From the NCBI GenBank assembly GCA_964626905.1, contig CAZVHA010000001.1, forward strand, positions 434,001 to 498,000: a DNA stretch of 64,000 nucleotides, read 5' to 3'. The DNA comes from REEB52 sp964626905. Its GTDB lineage: Bacteria > Chlamydiota > Chlamydiia > Chlamydiales > SM23-39. Both the position numbers and the translations under genes were made by a program. Of this stretch, positions 51,216-59,228 are shown one piece after another. A model generated the notes under the pieces. That model worked only from the letters and a program-made list of their open reading frames with translations, did no database searches and was not told the origin of the DNA. Numbering within the stretch: position 1 is the first letter of the stretch; each line of letters begins with the position of its first letter.

Positions 51216-52136
51216 ATGCTTGAGATCTATTTAAAAGAGCAGCGGGATAGCCCTTTCAAACAGATTGCCGAATTTCTCCCTGGCAGTTGGATCTATGCGA
51301 AGGAGGCAAACCTCGAAGATCTGACGCGGATTGCCGAAGTGACCAAGATCGAGCTCAACGACTTGAGAGATAGTTTAGATAAATATGAATTGCCCCGCGT
51401 CGAGCATATCGATGACAACGTCCTTTTTTTTCTCCGCCATCCGGCGGGCGCAGAATTGGGTCTTTACACCGATACTCTCACCTTAATTTTGACAAACACC
51501 TACATCATTGCGATCTCGCCTCATCAAAGTGAGGTCATTGAAAATCTGATTGCGAATAACACCCATTTAGGCGCCACACAAAAACCGAAATTGATTCTCC
51601 ACATCCTCTTAAAAATCACGCAAGATTACACCAATAGCATCAAAAGAGTCCGCGCGAGCATTTTAGGGGCAGAAGAGCCGCCCAAAATTGTCGACAGCAA
51701 CGCGATTGTCGTTTTGACGAAAAACGAAGAGATTTTGAACCAATACCTCACCTCTTTAGTGCCGATGCGCAATCTTTTAGAAAAGATGGCATCGGGCAGG
51801 TTTATGAATTTTTACGAGACCGATCTCGATCTTTTGGAAGATTTGATGATTGCGATGCACCAATCGGAAGATGTTTGCGGTGTCAATATCAAAAGCATTC
51901 GGAGTTTGCGAGACTCTTATCACATCATTTTCACAAATGATGTGAATCGGACGATCAAGCTTTTGACTGCGGTCACGATCATTTTCACAATCCCTACGAT
52001 CATCGCATCTATTTATGGGATGAACGTGGGGCTCCCTTTCCAAGGCAAACCGTACGCCTTTCTCCTGATCATGGCGATCACTCTGGGCGCATCGATCATT
52101 GCCGTTTGGCTTTTTCGAAAAAATCGTTGGCTCTAA
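51216..52136 (+). CDS. corA: CorA-family magnesium transporter
   Basis: A 306-residue protein with a large cytoplasmic helical funnel (residues 1-245) and two C-terminal membrane helices. The selectivity motif is 'SIYGMNVGLPF' (GMN). The predicted length and ending 'LFRKNRWL' are typical. It is monocistronic, between lpxD and speE. CorA-like proteins may also carry Ni, Co or Zn, so substrate is not certain. Confidence 0.9.
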   Translation: MLEIYLKEQRDSPFKQIAEFLPGSWIYAKEANLEDLTRIAEVTKIELNDLRDSLDKYELPRVEHIDDNVLFFLRHPAGAELGLYTDTLTLILTNTYIIAISPHQSEVIENLIANNTHLGATQKPKLILHILLKITQDYTNSIKRVRASILGAEEPPKIVDSNAIVVLTKNEEILNQYLTSLVPMRNLLEKMASGRFMNFYETDLDLLEDLMIAMHQSEDVCGVNIKSIRSLRDSYHIIFTNDVNRTIKLLTAVTIIFTIPTIIASIYGMNVGLPFQGKPYAFLLIMAITLGASIIAVWLFRKNRWL

Positions 52137-52184
52137 ATTTTTTCAACATCTATAATCCTTTCCCCAAAAAGCAAGAGGAAAAAG

Positions 52185-53051
52185 ATGTTTGCGAGTTTGA
52201 TTTTCGGCGCTGCGGTGGTTACAGAATTTCAAGAGGCCCTTTATCCCGAATGGAGGCAGACGTTTGCGGTGGAAGAGATGATTGCGCAAGAGAAGACGAA
52301 ATTTTGGGATTTGGCTATTTTTGAAAACAAAATTTTCGGGAAAGTGATGGCCATCGATGGGATTGTGCAGATTACGGAAAAAGATGAGGGCGCCTATCAT
52401 GAAATGCTGGTCCATGTTCCCCTTCTTTCCCATTCCAATCCAAAGTCCGTTTTGATCATTGGCGGCGGAGACGGCGGGATTTTACGCGAGGTTTTGAGAC
52501 ATGAAAATATAGAGAGAGTCGTTCAGGTGGAAATTGACAAGACGATCATAGAGCTCTCCAAGAAGTATTTTCCCAGTGTATCCAATGGAGCGTTTGAGGA
52601 TCCGAGGGCGAAAATTGTGATTCAAGATGGCGCCCATTTTGTCAAAACAAGCGAGGAGAGATTTGATGTGGTCATTGTCGATTCGAATGACCCAGAAGGT
52701 CCAGCGAAAATGCTATTCACTTCAGAATTTTATGGGGATTGCAAAAAGATTCTCCATCGAAACGGAATTTTGGTGAATCAAAACGGAGTCCCCTTTTTGC
52801 AAAAGGAGGAGCTTCATTTAACTGAAGAGAGGCGCAAACCCCATTTTAAAAACGTCACTTTTTATGTCGCATCTGTTCCAAGTTATACAGGAGGATTGAT
52901 GGCGCTTGGCTGGGCATCGGATATGAAATACCGCGTTTCAGAAAAAATTCTGCAGGAGCGCTTATCGAAGATCAAAGGCAAAATGCACTACTACACACCC
53001 CAGATTCACAAGGCCTCATTTGCCCTGCCCCAGTTTATGATGGAGCGCTAA
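52185..53051 (+). CDS. speE: polyamine aminopropyltransferase (spermidine synthase)
   Basis: A 288-residue enzyme transferring aminopropyl from decarboxylated SAM to putrescine. Motifs are 'YHEMLVHVPLLSHSNPKSVL', 'IIGGGDGGILREVLRHENIE', 'QVEIDKTIIELSKKYF', and the catalytic-Asp loop 'DVVIVDSNDPEGPAKMLF'. Its N-terminus has about 15 hydrophobic extra residues ('FASLIFGAAVV'); a start at a later in-frame position is possible. No decarboxylase gene is nearby, so polyamine supply is probably from the host. It is followed by a palindromic element. Confidence 0.93.
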   Translation: MFASLIFGAAVVTEFQEALYPEWRQTFAVEEMIAQEKTKFWDLAIFENKIFGKVMAIDGIVQITEKDEGAYHEMLVHVPLLSHSNPKSVLIIGGGDGGILREVLRHENIERVVQVEIDKTIIELSKKYFPSVSNGAFEDPRAKIVIQDGAHFVKTSEERFDVVIVDSNDPEGPAKMLFTSEFYGDCKKILHRNGILVNQNGVPFLQKEELHLTEERRKPHFKNVTFYVASVPSYTGGLMALGWASDMKYRVSEKILQERLSKIKGKMHYYTPQIHKASFALPQFMMER

Positions 53052-53054
53052 CCC

Positions 53055-53177
53055 TGTCGCATTAAAGGCGGTAAAATAACCACCGAGGACACCGAAAACA
53101 CCGAGGCGCGGAAGCGCGCACTTTCCCCCTTTTTCTCGGTGTTTTCGGTGTCCTCGGTGGTTATTTTACCGCCTTAA
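53055..53177. repeat. palindromic 'ACCACCGAGGACACCGA' element, copy 2
   Basis: The arms 53062-53105 and 53135-53177 are near-perfect inverted copies (ttaaaggcggtaaaataaccaccgaggacaccgaaaacaccgag, one base longer on the left). The centre is 29 bp. Flank and arms match the copy at 29.8 kb. It lies between the convergent speE and pdhC genes. Confidence 0.92.
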
Positions 53178-53183
53178 AAGAAA

Positions 53184-54482
53184 TCAAATGAGAAGCAAGG
53201 AAGGGTTTTCGAGGTATTTTTGGATTGTTTTGATGAATTTTGCGCTTTCAGCGCCGTCCAATACCCTGTGATCGGCAGAAAGGATTAAGCTCAGCTTCTT
53301 GCCGACAATCACCTCACCTCCTTTGACGCGGGGGCACTCTTCGATACCGCCGACGGCTAAAATGGCAGCTTGAGGAGGGTTGATGATGGCGGCAAAATCG
53401 GTCACGCCATACATTCCCATGTTGGAGATCGTGAAGGAGCCTCCCTTATACTCTTCCATTTTGAGTTTTCCAGCTCTTGCGCGTGCGGCCAGTTCTTTCA
53501 TTTCGAGAGAAATTTCTCCCACATTTTTGTAATCGGCATGTCGGATGATGGGAGTGATGAGTCCCCCTTCAACGGTCACTGCAACAGAAATGTCGACCGT
53601 CTTGAATAAAATAACCGCCTGTTTTGCCGCATCGAAGCCGCTATTGGCATTTGGGTGTTCTCTTAAGGCGAGCGCGCAGGCCCGAATGACCAAATCGTTG
53701 AAGGTGATTTTCACATTTTTTGCTTTCAATTGCTCGCGCACCTGGAAAAGGGGGTCGGCATCGATCTCTTGCCTCACATAGATATGGGGGATAAAACTTT
53801 TGGCCTGTTGCAATCTTTGAGCAATCACTTTGCGCATTGGGCTCAAAGGGATCTCTTCGTAGCTGCCGGGGATCTCAGTCGGCATCTCTCTTGTTCCAAA
53901 ATGGACGCTTGTGCTCGGCTGTGCGAGATCGAGATCGCGCACTGAAATGCGCCCACCTGGGCCACTTCCTTTGACGGTTGTGAGATCGAGCCCTTTTTCT
54001 TTGGCCATTTTTTTTGCTAAAGGGGAGGCTGCAACCCGTTTTTTTGCCTCACCTGTCGGGAAGGGGAACTCATACTTTTCAAGGGGGAGTTCGGGAGTGA
54101 ATGAGGTCTGTTGCATGGGAGCTGTTCGCTCGCCTTCTGTCATTGTTTTTTTCAAGGGCAATTCTTCCTCTTTTTTTTCAGATGATTTAACTTGAACTTT
54201 GGGCAAAGTCCCCTCGGGCTGATACCCTTCGATGCTCTCATCTGCTTTTATTGTAAAAATGGCAATTGGCTGATTGACAATTGCTTGTCCGCCATTGGGA
54301 ACTAAAATTTTGCGCAAAAACCCCTCATCGAGGGCGTTGTATTCGACAGTGGCCTTGTCGGTGGCCACTTCGAGGAGAAGCTCTCCTGACTCAACGCGCT
54401 CCCCCTCATTTTTATGCCATTTCGCGATCGTCCCCTCTTCCATCGTGGGAGAGAGTTTTGGCATGGTCACTGTGAATGGCAT
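53184..54482 (-). CDS. pdhC: pyruvate dehydrogenase E2, dihydrolipoamide acetyltransferase
   Basis: A 432-residue E2 core. It has one lipoyl domain with the lysine in 'VATDKATVEYNA', a peripheral-subunit-binding domain ('RVAASPLAKKMAKEKGLDL', 'GSGPGGRISVRDL') and the C-terminal catalytic domain with 'LSADHRVLDGAESAKF' (His-Asp). It is transcribed last in the pdhA-pdhB-pdhC cluster, as CT245-CT247. Confidence 0.96.
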   Translation of the reverse strand: MPFTVTMPKLSPTMEEGTIAKWHKNEGERVESGELLLEVATDKATVEYNALDEGFLRKILVPNGGQAIVNQPIAIFTIKADESIEGYQPEGTLPKVQVKSSEKKEEELPLKKTMTEGERTAPMQQTSFTPELPLEKYEFPFPTGEAKKRVAASPLAKKMAKEKGLDLTTVKGSGPGGRISVRDLDLAQPSTSVHFGTREMPTEIPGSYEEIPLSPMRKVIAQRLQQAKSFIPHIYVRQEIDADPLFQVREQLKAKNVKITFNDLVIRACALALREHPNANSGFDAAKQAVILFKTVDISVAVTVEGGLITPIIRHADYKNVGEISLEMKELAARARAGKLKMEEYKGGSFTISNMGMYGVTDFAAIINPPQAAILAVGGIEECPRVKGGEVIVGKKLSLILSADHRVLDGAESAKFIKTIQKYLENPSLLLI

Positions 54483-54511
54483 TCAAACACCTTGTGTATA
54501 AAAAAAACATT

Positions 54512-55492
54512 CTATGCAAGACACTCTCTGAGAGCAACCAAAATTCTCTCTTTATTGGGAAGCGTCTCTCTTTCGAGCACTTTGGAATAGGGCATGGGGG
54601 TCTCTTTTTGGCAAACGCGCATGAGCGGCGCATCGAGAAAATCAAAACAGTGCTCCATGATTTGAAATCCCACTTCCGCAGAAATCCCGGCAAAGATATG
54701 CCCCTCTTCGGCAATGACGCAACGACCCGTTTTTCTAGTAGAGGAAGCAATCGTTGCGATATCGAGCGGCTTAATCGTGCGCAAATCGATCACTTCAACA
54801 GAAATGCCGAGCTTCGCCATATCGGCCGCAGCTTCAATGCAGTTTTTGAGAATGCGGCTATAGGAGATGAGGGTCACATCGCTCCCCTCCCTCACCACTT
54901 TTGCCTTGCCGATCGGGACCAAATACTCTTCTTGAGGGATCTCCATTTTATCGCCATAGATGAGCTCGCTCTCTAAAAAAAGGACCGGGTTATTGGAGCG
55001 AATGGCCGACTTCAAAAGCCCTTTTGCATCATAGGCATTGCTCGGTGAGATGATGATAAAGCCGGGAAGGTTCCCATAAATAGCCTCGACGCAGTGGGAG
55101 TGTTGGCAAGAGACTTGCGCTGCGGCTCCATTGGGTCCTCGAAAGACGATCGGCGCATGGAATCTCCCATTCGACATGTAGTAGGTTGTGCAAGCATTTG
55201 AAATCAGCTGATCTGCCGCGACGAAAGAGAAGTTAAAACTCATGAATTCGACAATGGGCCTGAGCCCCGTTTGGGCCGCACCGAGGGCGAGACCTACAAA
55301 TCCGTTTTCAGAGATGGGGGTATCGATGACCCTTTCTGGACCCCATTTTTCCAAAAGTCCCTTGGTCACCTTGTAGGCGCCGTTGTATTCGGCCACCTCC
55401 TCACCTAAAATGAACACTTTGGAGTTTCGGGTCATCTCCTCATCGATCGCCTGTCTGAGCGCTTCTCGCACTTCAACCATTTGCATCGCCAT
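54512..55492 (-). CDS. pdhB: pyruvate dehydrogenase E1, beta subunit
   Basis: A 326-residue E1-beta. It shows 'VFILGEEVAEYNGAYKVTKG', 'VIDTPISENGFVGLALGAAQ', 'RPIVEFMSFNFSF' and the C-terminal transketolase domain 'VEVIDLRTIKPLDIATIASS'. It binds the E1-alpha subunit and, through it, thiamine diphosphate. The start overlaps the pdhA stop by one base (TAATG). Confidence 0.96.
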   Translation of the reverse strand: MAMQMVEVREALRQAIDEEMTRNSKVFILGEEVAEYNGAYKVTKGLLEKWGPERVIDTPISENGFVGLALGAAQTGLRPIVEFMSFNFSFVAADQLISNACTTYYMSNGRFHAPIVFRGPNGAAAQVSCQHSHCVEAIYGNLPGFIIISPSNAYDAKGLLKSAIRSNNPVLFLESELIYGDKMEIPQEEYLVPIGKAKVVREGSDVTLISYSRILKNCIEAAADMAKLGISVEVIDLRTIKPLDIATIASSTRKTGRCVIAEEGHIFAGISAEVGFQIMEHCFDFLDAPLMRVCQKETPMPYSKVLERETLPNKERILVALRECLA

Positions 55493-56520
55493 TACTGATC
55501 CTCTGGGGCAAAAACACCCTCTTCCAAGGTGATCGGATCGGGCCAGGGGCTTTCATCAGCAAATTTCATCGCCTGAACGACGATTTCCCTCTGCTCCTTA
55601 TCTAAAGCTTTAAACTCTTCCTCATCCAAAAAACCGGCTTCGATGAGGGCCTTTTTTAAAAGTTGGATCGGATCGTTGTCATGCATGATTGTAGCGAGCT
55701 CATCTTTCGAGCGATAAAGGCCCGGATCGGAGATGGAGTGGCCCCGAAAACGCTCAGTCACCGCCTCAATGAGAACAGGCCTGTGAGTCTTTGCCACATT
55801 GGCCACAACCTCTTTGAACATGGCATAGCAATCGAAAAAGGAGGTCCCATCGACAGTATACGACTGGATGCCATAGGATTTAGACATGCTTTCAGCAATA
55901 GGCTGCACACAAACGGCTCTTTCGACAGCAGTTCCCATGCCCCACCGGTTATTTTCTATGACATAGACGCAAGGAAGCGACCAGAGCGAGGCCAAATTAA
56001 GCGATTCATGCACAGCTCCCTGGACAACAGCCCCATCGCCCAGAAAGCAAAAACTCACCTTATTCTTCTCTTTGAGATACTTGATGCTAAAAGCTGCCCC
56101 TGTGGCAATTGGGACATGCCCGCCGACGATGGCAAGACCGCCGAGCATCTGTTTTGCGTAAAGGTGCATCGAACCACCCCGTCCTCCGGCATTGCCGGTA
56201 GTTCTGCCGTAGAGTTCAGCCATCGCCTCATTCGGGGTAACGCCAAGGAGAAGGGCCAGGGCATGGCAGCGATAGGTCGTTGTGTACCAGTGATTGGGAC
56301 CTGCGGCGGCAAAACAGCCCGTTTGAATCGCCTCTTGCCCCATGTAGGAGTGGTAGAAGCCCCCCACTTTCCCTTGGGAATAGGCCTGTTCTCCTCGGAT
56401 CTCAAAATTGCGGATGAGGAGCATTTTTTTCAGGAAGTCCAGAAGAGATTCCTTGCCAATTTCAGCAATGACCTTATGGAGATCCCCCTTATAAAAGTGA
56501 TAGACCGGCTGGTTCGTCAT
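55492..56520 (-). CDS. pdhA: pyruvate dehydrogenase E1, alpha subunit
   Basis: A 342-residue thiamine-diphosphate enzyme. I use the ATG giving 'MTNQPVYHFYKGD', which matches the family's length. A TTG 15 codons upstream is possible. ThDP motif 'GDGAVVQGAVHESLNLASLW' with 'ENNRWGMGT' is intact, and the phosphorylation-type loop 'RFRGHSISDPGLYRSKDE' is present. It sits directly after a tiny lipoprotein gene. Confidence 0.95.
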   Translation of the reverse strand: MTNQPVYHFYKGDLHKVIAEIGKESLLDFLKKMLLIRNFEIRGEQAYSQGKVGGFYHSYMGQEAIQTGCFAAAGPNHWYTTTYRCHALALLLGVTPNEAMAELYGRTTGNAGGRGGSMHLYAKQMLGGLAIVGGHVPIATGAAFSIKYLKEKNKVSFCFLGDGAVVQGAVHESLNLASLWSLPCVYVIENNRWGMGTAVERAVCVQPIAESMSKSYGIQSYTVDGTSFFDCYAMFKEVVANVAKTHRPVLIEAVTERFRGHSISDPGLYRSKDELATIMHDNDPIQLLKKALIEAGFLDEEEFKALDKEQREIVVQAMKFADESPWPDPITLEEGVFAPEDQ

Positions 56521-56561
56521 TCTGGCACCCGTCCCGAGAATAGCTGATTCTACGAGCGTTG

Positions 56562-56732
56562 TCAATAGGGCCCCTGCTGTCCACTGCTCCCCATTCCGGG
56601 AAGACCACTGCCATAATTCGGAACCACGTGAGGGTTATTTGTCACAGGAACTGTCCGCAAATCGTCATCCGGATTGTAGGCCTGAAAGCAACCCGCTAAA
56701 GCCAAAAAACTTAAGATAAAAGTTAACCTCAT
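56562..56732 (-). CDS. tiny lipoprotein, 56 residues
   Basis: An ORF too short for usual cut-offs but with a convincing lipoprotein signal: 'MRLTFILSFLALAGC' (Cys15), followed by a polar Pro/Asn/Gly-rich tail ('QAYNPDDDLRTVPVTNNPH', ending 'SGQQGPY'). A purine-rich stretch 'tgaaggtgttgt' precedes the ATG. Its stop is two bases before the possible TTG start of pdhA. Function is unknown. The clear lipobox makes chance unlikely. Confidence 0.65.
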   Translation of the reverse strand: MRLTFILSFLALAGCFQAYNPDDDLRTVPVTNNPHVVPNYGSGLPGMGSSGQQGPY

Positions 56733-56831
56733 ACAACACCTTCAAAAAGGGCCATTATACAAAAAAAGAGAGAAAAAGTTGAGGAAAAAGTCAAAATTCG
56801 ATCTACTAAGAAGCCGATTTTAGAGAATTTT

Positions 56832-57521
56832 ATGAAGGCCATTTACTACGACACAGAGACAACTGGGGTAAAACCTGGCAAAGACCGGATCATCGAAATT
56901 GCGGCTTATGATCCGAAAGAGGATCGGAAATTTTGCACATTTACGAATCCGGAATGTCCGATTCCTGCTGAATCGACAGCGATTTCCCAGATCACCGACG
57001 AGATGGTCAAAGGGGCGCCGAAGATTCGAGAGGCGCTGCAAGAGTTTGCTGCATTTTGTTCGGGGGAGGTGGTGCTGATTGCGCATAACAACGATGCTTT
57101 TGACAAACTGTTTTTGGAAGCGGAGTTTGCGAGGGCAAATCTATCGATGCCGAAGTGGGTATTTATCGACTCTCTGAAGTGGTCGCGCAAATATCGGAGC
57201 GATCTTCCGAGGCACAGTTTGCAGTTCCTGCGCGAAGTGTATGGAATTGAGGCCAATCAGGCGCACAGGGCGCTCGACGATGTTTTTGTTCTGCATCAAA
57301 TTTTCAGCCGGATGGTGGATGATTTAGAGATGGGGGTGATCCTCAAATTGCTCTCCCAGCAAGGCCAAGTTCAGAGGATGCCTTTTGGCAAACATGCGGG
57401 CAAACTTTTGAGTGAAGTGCCGAAAGAGTATGTGAAGTGGCTGCTTCGAGAAGGGGCGCTCGATAAGAGGGAAAATGCCCAATTGAAAGAGACGTTTGAG
57501 AAACTGGGGTGTCTATCGTGA
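56832..57521 (+). CDS. DnaQ-like 3'-5' exonuclease with C-terminal DUF3820-like domain
   Basis: A 229-residue protein. Residues 1-165 are a DEDDh exonuclease: 'IYYDTETTGVKPGKDRIIEI' (Asp/Glu), 'VLIAHNNDAFDKLFL' (Asp) and 'QAHRALDDVFVLHQIF' (His and Asp). Residues ~180-225 have 'RMPFGKHAGKLLSEVPKEYV', the DUF3820 signature. This fusion occurs in several bacteria and corresponds to the DnaQ-like CT261 of Chlamydia. Whether it is the polymerase III proofreader or an accessory exonuclease is not clear. Confidence 0.9.
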   Translation: MKAIYYDTETTGVKPGKDRIIEIAAYDPKEDRKFCTFTNPECPIPAESTAISQITDEMVKGAPKIREALQEFAAFCSGEVVLIAHNNDAFDKLFLEAEFARANLSMPKWVFIDSLKWSRKYRSDLPRHSLQFLREVYGIEANQAHRALDDVFVLHQIFSRMVDDLEMGVILKLLSQQGQVQRMPFGKHAGKLLSEVPKEYVKWLLREGALDKRENAQLKETFEKLGCLS

Positions 57522-58342
57522 ACATTGCGATCATCGGCTGTGGGTATATTGGAATGGAGGCTGCGAGCCTTTGGAAAAAAAAGGGATTTACAATTACGGG
57601 GACGACGCGCAATCCCGATCGGGTGGATGAGCTGTCAAGATATGCGCAAAAAGCGGTGATCCTCAAGGGCAATGACGAAGAGGAGCTCGCCCTTGTGATC
57701 AAAAACAACAGCTGTATCGTCGTCACGATTGCAGCAGACAGTCCGGAACACTATGAGAGCGCCTATCTCAACACATCGCAGATCATTCGGCATCTCGCTT
57801 TGGAGATGGATACGCCCAAGCAACTGATCTATACGAGCAGCACGTCTGTATATGGCGATCACCACGGCCAATGGGTCGATGAGACCTCCTCTCTTTTATC
57901 CAGATCAGATCAAGGAAAGATCCTCATTGATGCGGAAAAGCACTACCTTTCCTTAAGTGAAATCGGGTGGGACGTTTGTGTCTTGCGCTTGGCCGAAATT
58001 TACGGGCCTGGAAGAGAGCTTTCGCAAAGGGTGAAACAATTGGAAGGACACGCTCTTCCCGGCAGTGGCGATCACTACACCAACATGATTCACAAAAAAG
58101 ATTGCGCTGACGCACTCGACTACGCTTTGAAACACCACTTGCAGGGGACCTACAACCTTGCAGACGATGAACATCCGACGCGCAAGGAACTCTACGATGC
58201 CGTATCGCATAAATTCAAACTCCCGCGAGTGAAATGGGATCCGGAACACACCCCGTTACACACAGGAAATAAGCGGGTCTCCAACCACAAAATCAAAGCG
58301 GAAGGCTTTGCCTTCCACTTTCCCCATCGCATCTTAGATTAG
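57518..58342 (+). CDS. NAD(P)-dependent epimerase/dehydratase-like (extended SDR) protein
   Basis: A 274-residue protein from a GTG overlapping the upstream stop (GTGA). It has an N-terminal Rossmann motif 'IAIIGCGYIGMEAASLW', 'QLIYTSSTSVYGDHHGQWVD' in the active-site region, and 'VLRLAEIYGPGREL' with 'NMIHKKDCADALDYAL' further on. The YxxxK catalytic pair is not obvious; 'KILIDAEKHYLS' stands where it would be. This style is seen in YeeZ-like sugar-nucleotide epimerase-related proteins. It ends just before the transposon remnant. Confidence 0.8.
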   Translation: MNIAIIGCGYIGMEAASLWKKKGFTITGTTRNPDRVDELSRYAQKAVILKGNDEEELALVIKNNSCIVVTIAADSPEHYESAYLNTSQIIRHLALEMDTPKQLIYTSSTSVYGDHHGQWVDETSSLLSRSDQGKILIDAEKHYLSLSEIGWDVCVLRLAEIYGPGRELSQRVKQLEGHALPGSGDHYTNMIHKKDCADALDYALKHHLQGTYNLADDEHPTRKELYDAVSHKFKLPRVKWDPEHTPLHTGNKRVSNHKIKAEGFAFHFPHRILD

Positions 58343-58352
58343 GCGGCATCAA

Positions 58353-58500
58353 TTTGAAGAACTCCTTCCTCGAAGGAAGGAGATTCTCCGCTCCGGTGTC
58401 GGGCGGCAAGTTCATGGCCGCAACTGAACAGATAGCTCGCTCGACCCAGCCCTGAAGGGCTGGGACCCGCGTCGAGCTGCCCGTTCAAGCCATCACCTCA
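58353..58500 (-). mobile_element. remnant resembling a TnpB/IS605 right end (possible omega RNA)
   Basis: Read on the minus strand, the segment contains a hairpin 'gtcccagcccttcagggctggg' region, then '...gccgcccgacaccggagcgga', and ends with 'gaatctccttcctt-cgag-gaaggag' and TTCAA. A final hairpin 'tccttcctt..aaggagg' followed by TTCAA is, from memory, typical of the right end of IS200/IS605/IS1341 elements, from which TnpB's guide (omega) RNA is made. No tnpB or tnpA gene is present. GC content is higher than in neighbouring gaps. The assignment rests on pattern memory, not on a search. Confidence 0.5.
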
Positions 58501-59148
58501 ATATTTTACGCTGAACCGTAGGAGAAACACGTTTTGGTGGACCCAGTGGGGGGTTGCTTTCAAAAAGCGGGCGATATAGGAGGTGTCTGTATAGATAGAC
58601 GGGGAGAAGGTTTGTCTGAGGCCGATCGAGGCGCGATCCTCCTTGATTCCGTCAGCTTGGCGCCAGAAGATTTCGTTGTCGAGGTAGGGGGTCATATTGC
58701 ATCGGGTCCAATGGATGGGTAGAAAGACTCTGAAGCGGTTGCGATAGAGCCATGGGTAATGAGAAGCCTTGGAGAGGATATACTCAAATCGGCTCCGATC
58801 TTCGAGTTCCCACTCCTTTCGTTTGCAAGAAAAGGTGAGATCGCACATGGGGATGTACTCGGGGATCCAATGGTTAGAATTTGTGGGAGATCGTTTAGCC
58901 ACTTGCCGATATCCTGGGGCGATCGAGATCCATTCAGCTAGGCTATAGAGGATTTGGGGCTGAAGATAACAGTAGTAGAATTTGGATACATCGTCGCCGA
59001 TGCGCACCTCAGTAGTGACCACCAAGGCTCCATTTTTTGTGAAGTAATGGCGAAAGTGGCTCCTTTGCCAGAGTTGATAATCTCCGTTGGAGTTAATAAG
59101 GGCAAAAAGGGAAAAGGGGAGCGCAAAAAGCCAGTGACAAATTCTCAA
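58498..59148 (-). CDS. DUF2490-like exported beta-barrel protein
   Basis: A 216-residue protein. The start is a TTG at 59148 with GGAGG five bases upstream; the longer frame has no signal and is rejected. A signal peptide ('ICHWLFALPFSLFALINS') precedes strands rich in Trp, Tyr and Phe ('DYQLWQRSHFRHYF', 'KFYYCYLQPQILYSLAEWIS', 'IAPGYRQVAKR'), a pattern of the DUF2490 family of outer-membrane-associated proteins. The final strand 'VFLLRFSVKY' fits an outer-membrane barrel end. Its stop overlaps the transposon-like remnant. Confidence 0.7.
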   Translation of the reverse strand: MRICHWLFALPFSLFALINSNGDYQLWQRSHFRHYFTKNGALVVTTEVRIGDDVSKFYYCYLQPQILYSLAEWISIAPGYRQVAKRSPTNSNHWIPEYIPMCDLTFSCKRKEWELEDRSRFEYILSKASHYPWLYRNRFRVFLPIHWTRCNMTPYLDNEIFWRQADGIKEDRASIGLRQTFSPSIYTDTSYIARFLKATPHWVHQNVFLLRFSVKY

Positions 59149-59228
59149 AAAGACCTCCGAGCTGTAGTGTACGGATTTTTTCTCTCGTATGTCATGTATT
59201 TTTTTAAAAAAGGGAATTTCTTGACAAA

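Noticed and set aside
55663..56547. 294-codon open frame opposite pdhA
   Set aside because: Mirror frame of a well-conserved E1-alpha subunit; no start signal or domain.
58353..58500. Read-through extension of the DUF2490-like gene across the TnpB-like remnant
   Set aside because: One frame after the stop codon stays open, but it has the low-information composition of structured RNA and the barrel protein already ends in a proper terminal strand.
59220..59225. Perfect TTGACA just before the MurQ/GKRP-like gene
   Set aside because: It lies only four bases before the start codon, and no -10 follows at 16-18 bases, so it cannot drive this gene.
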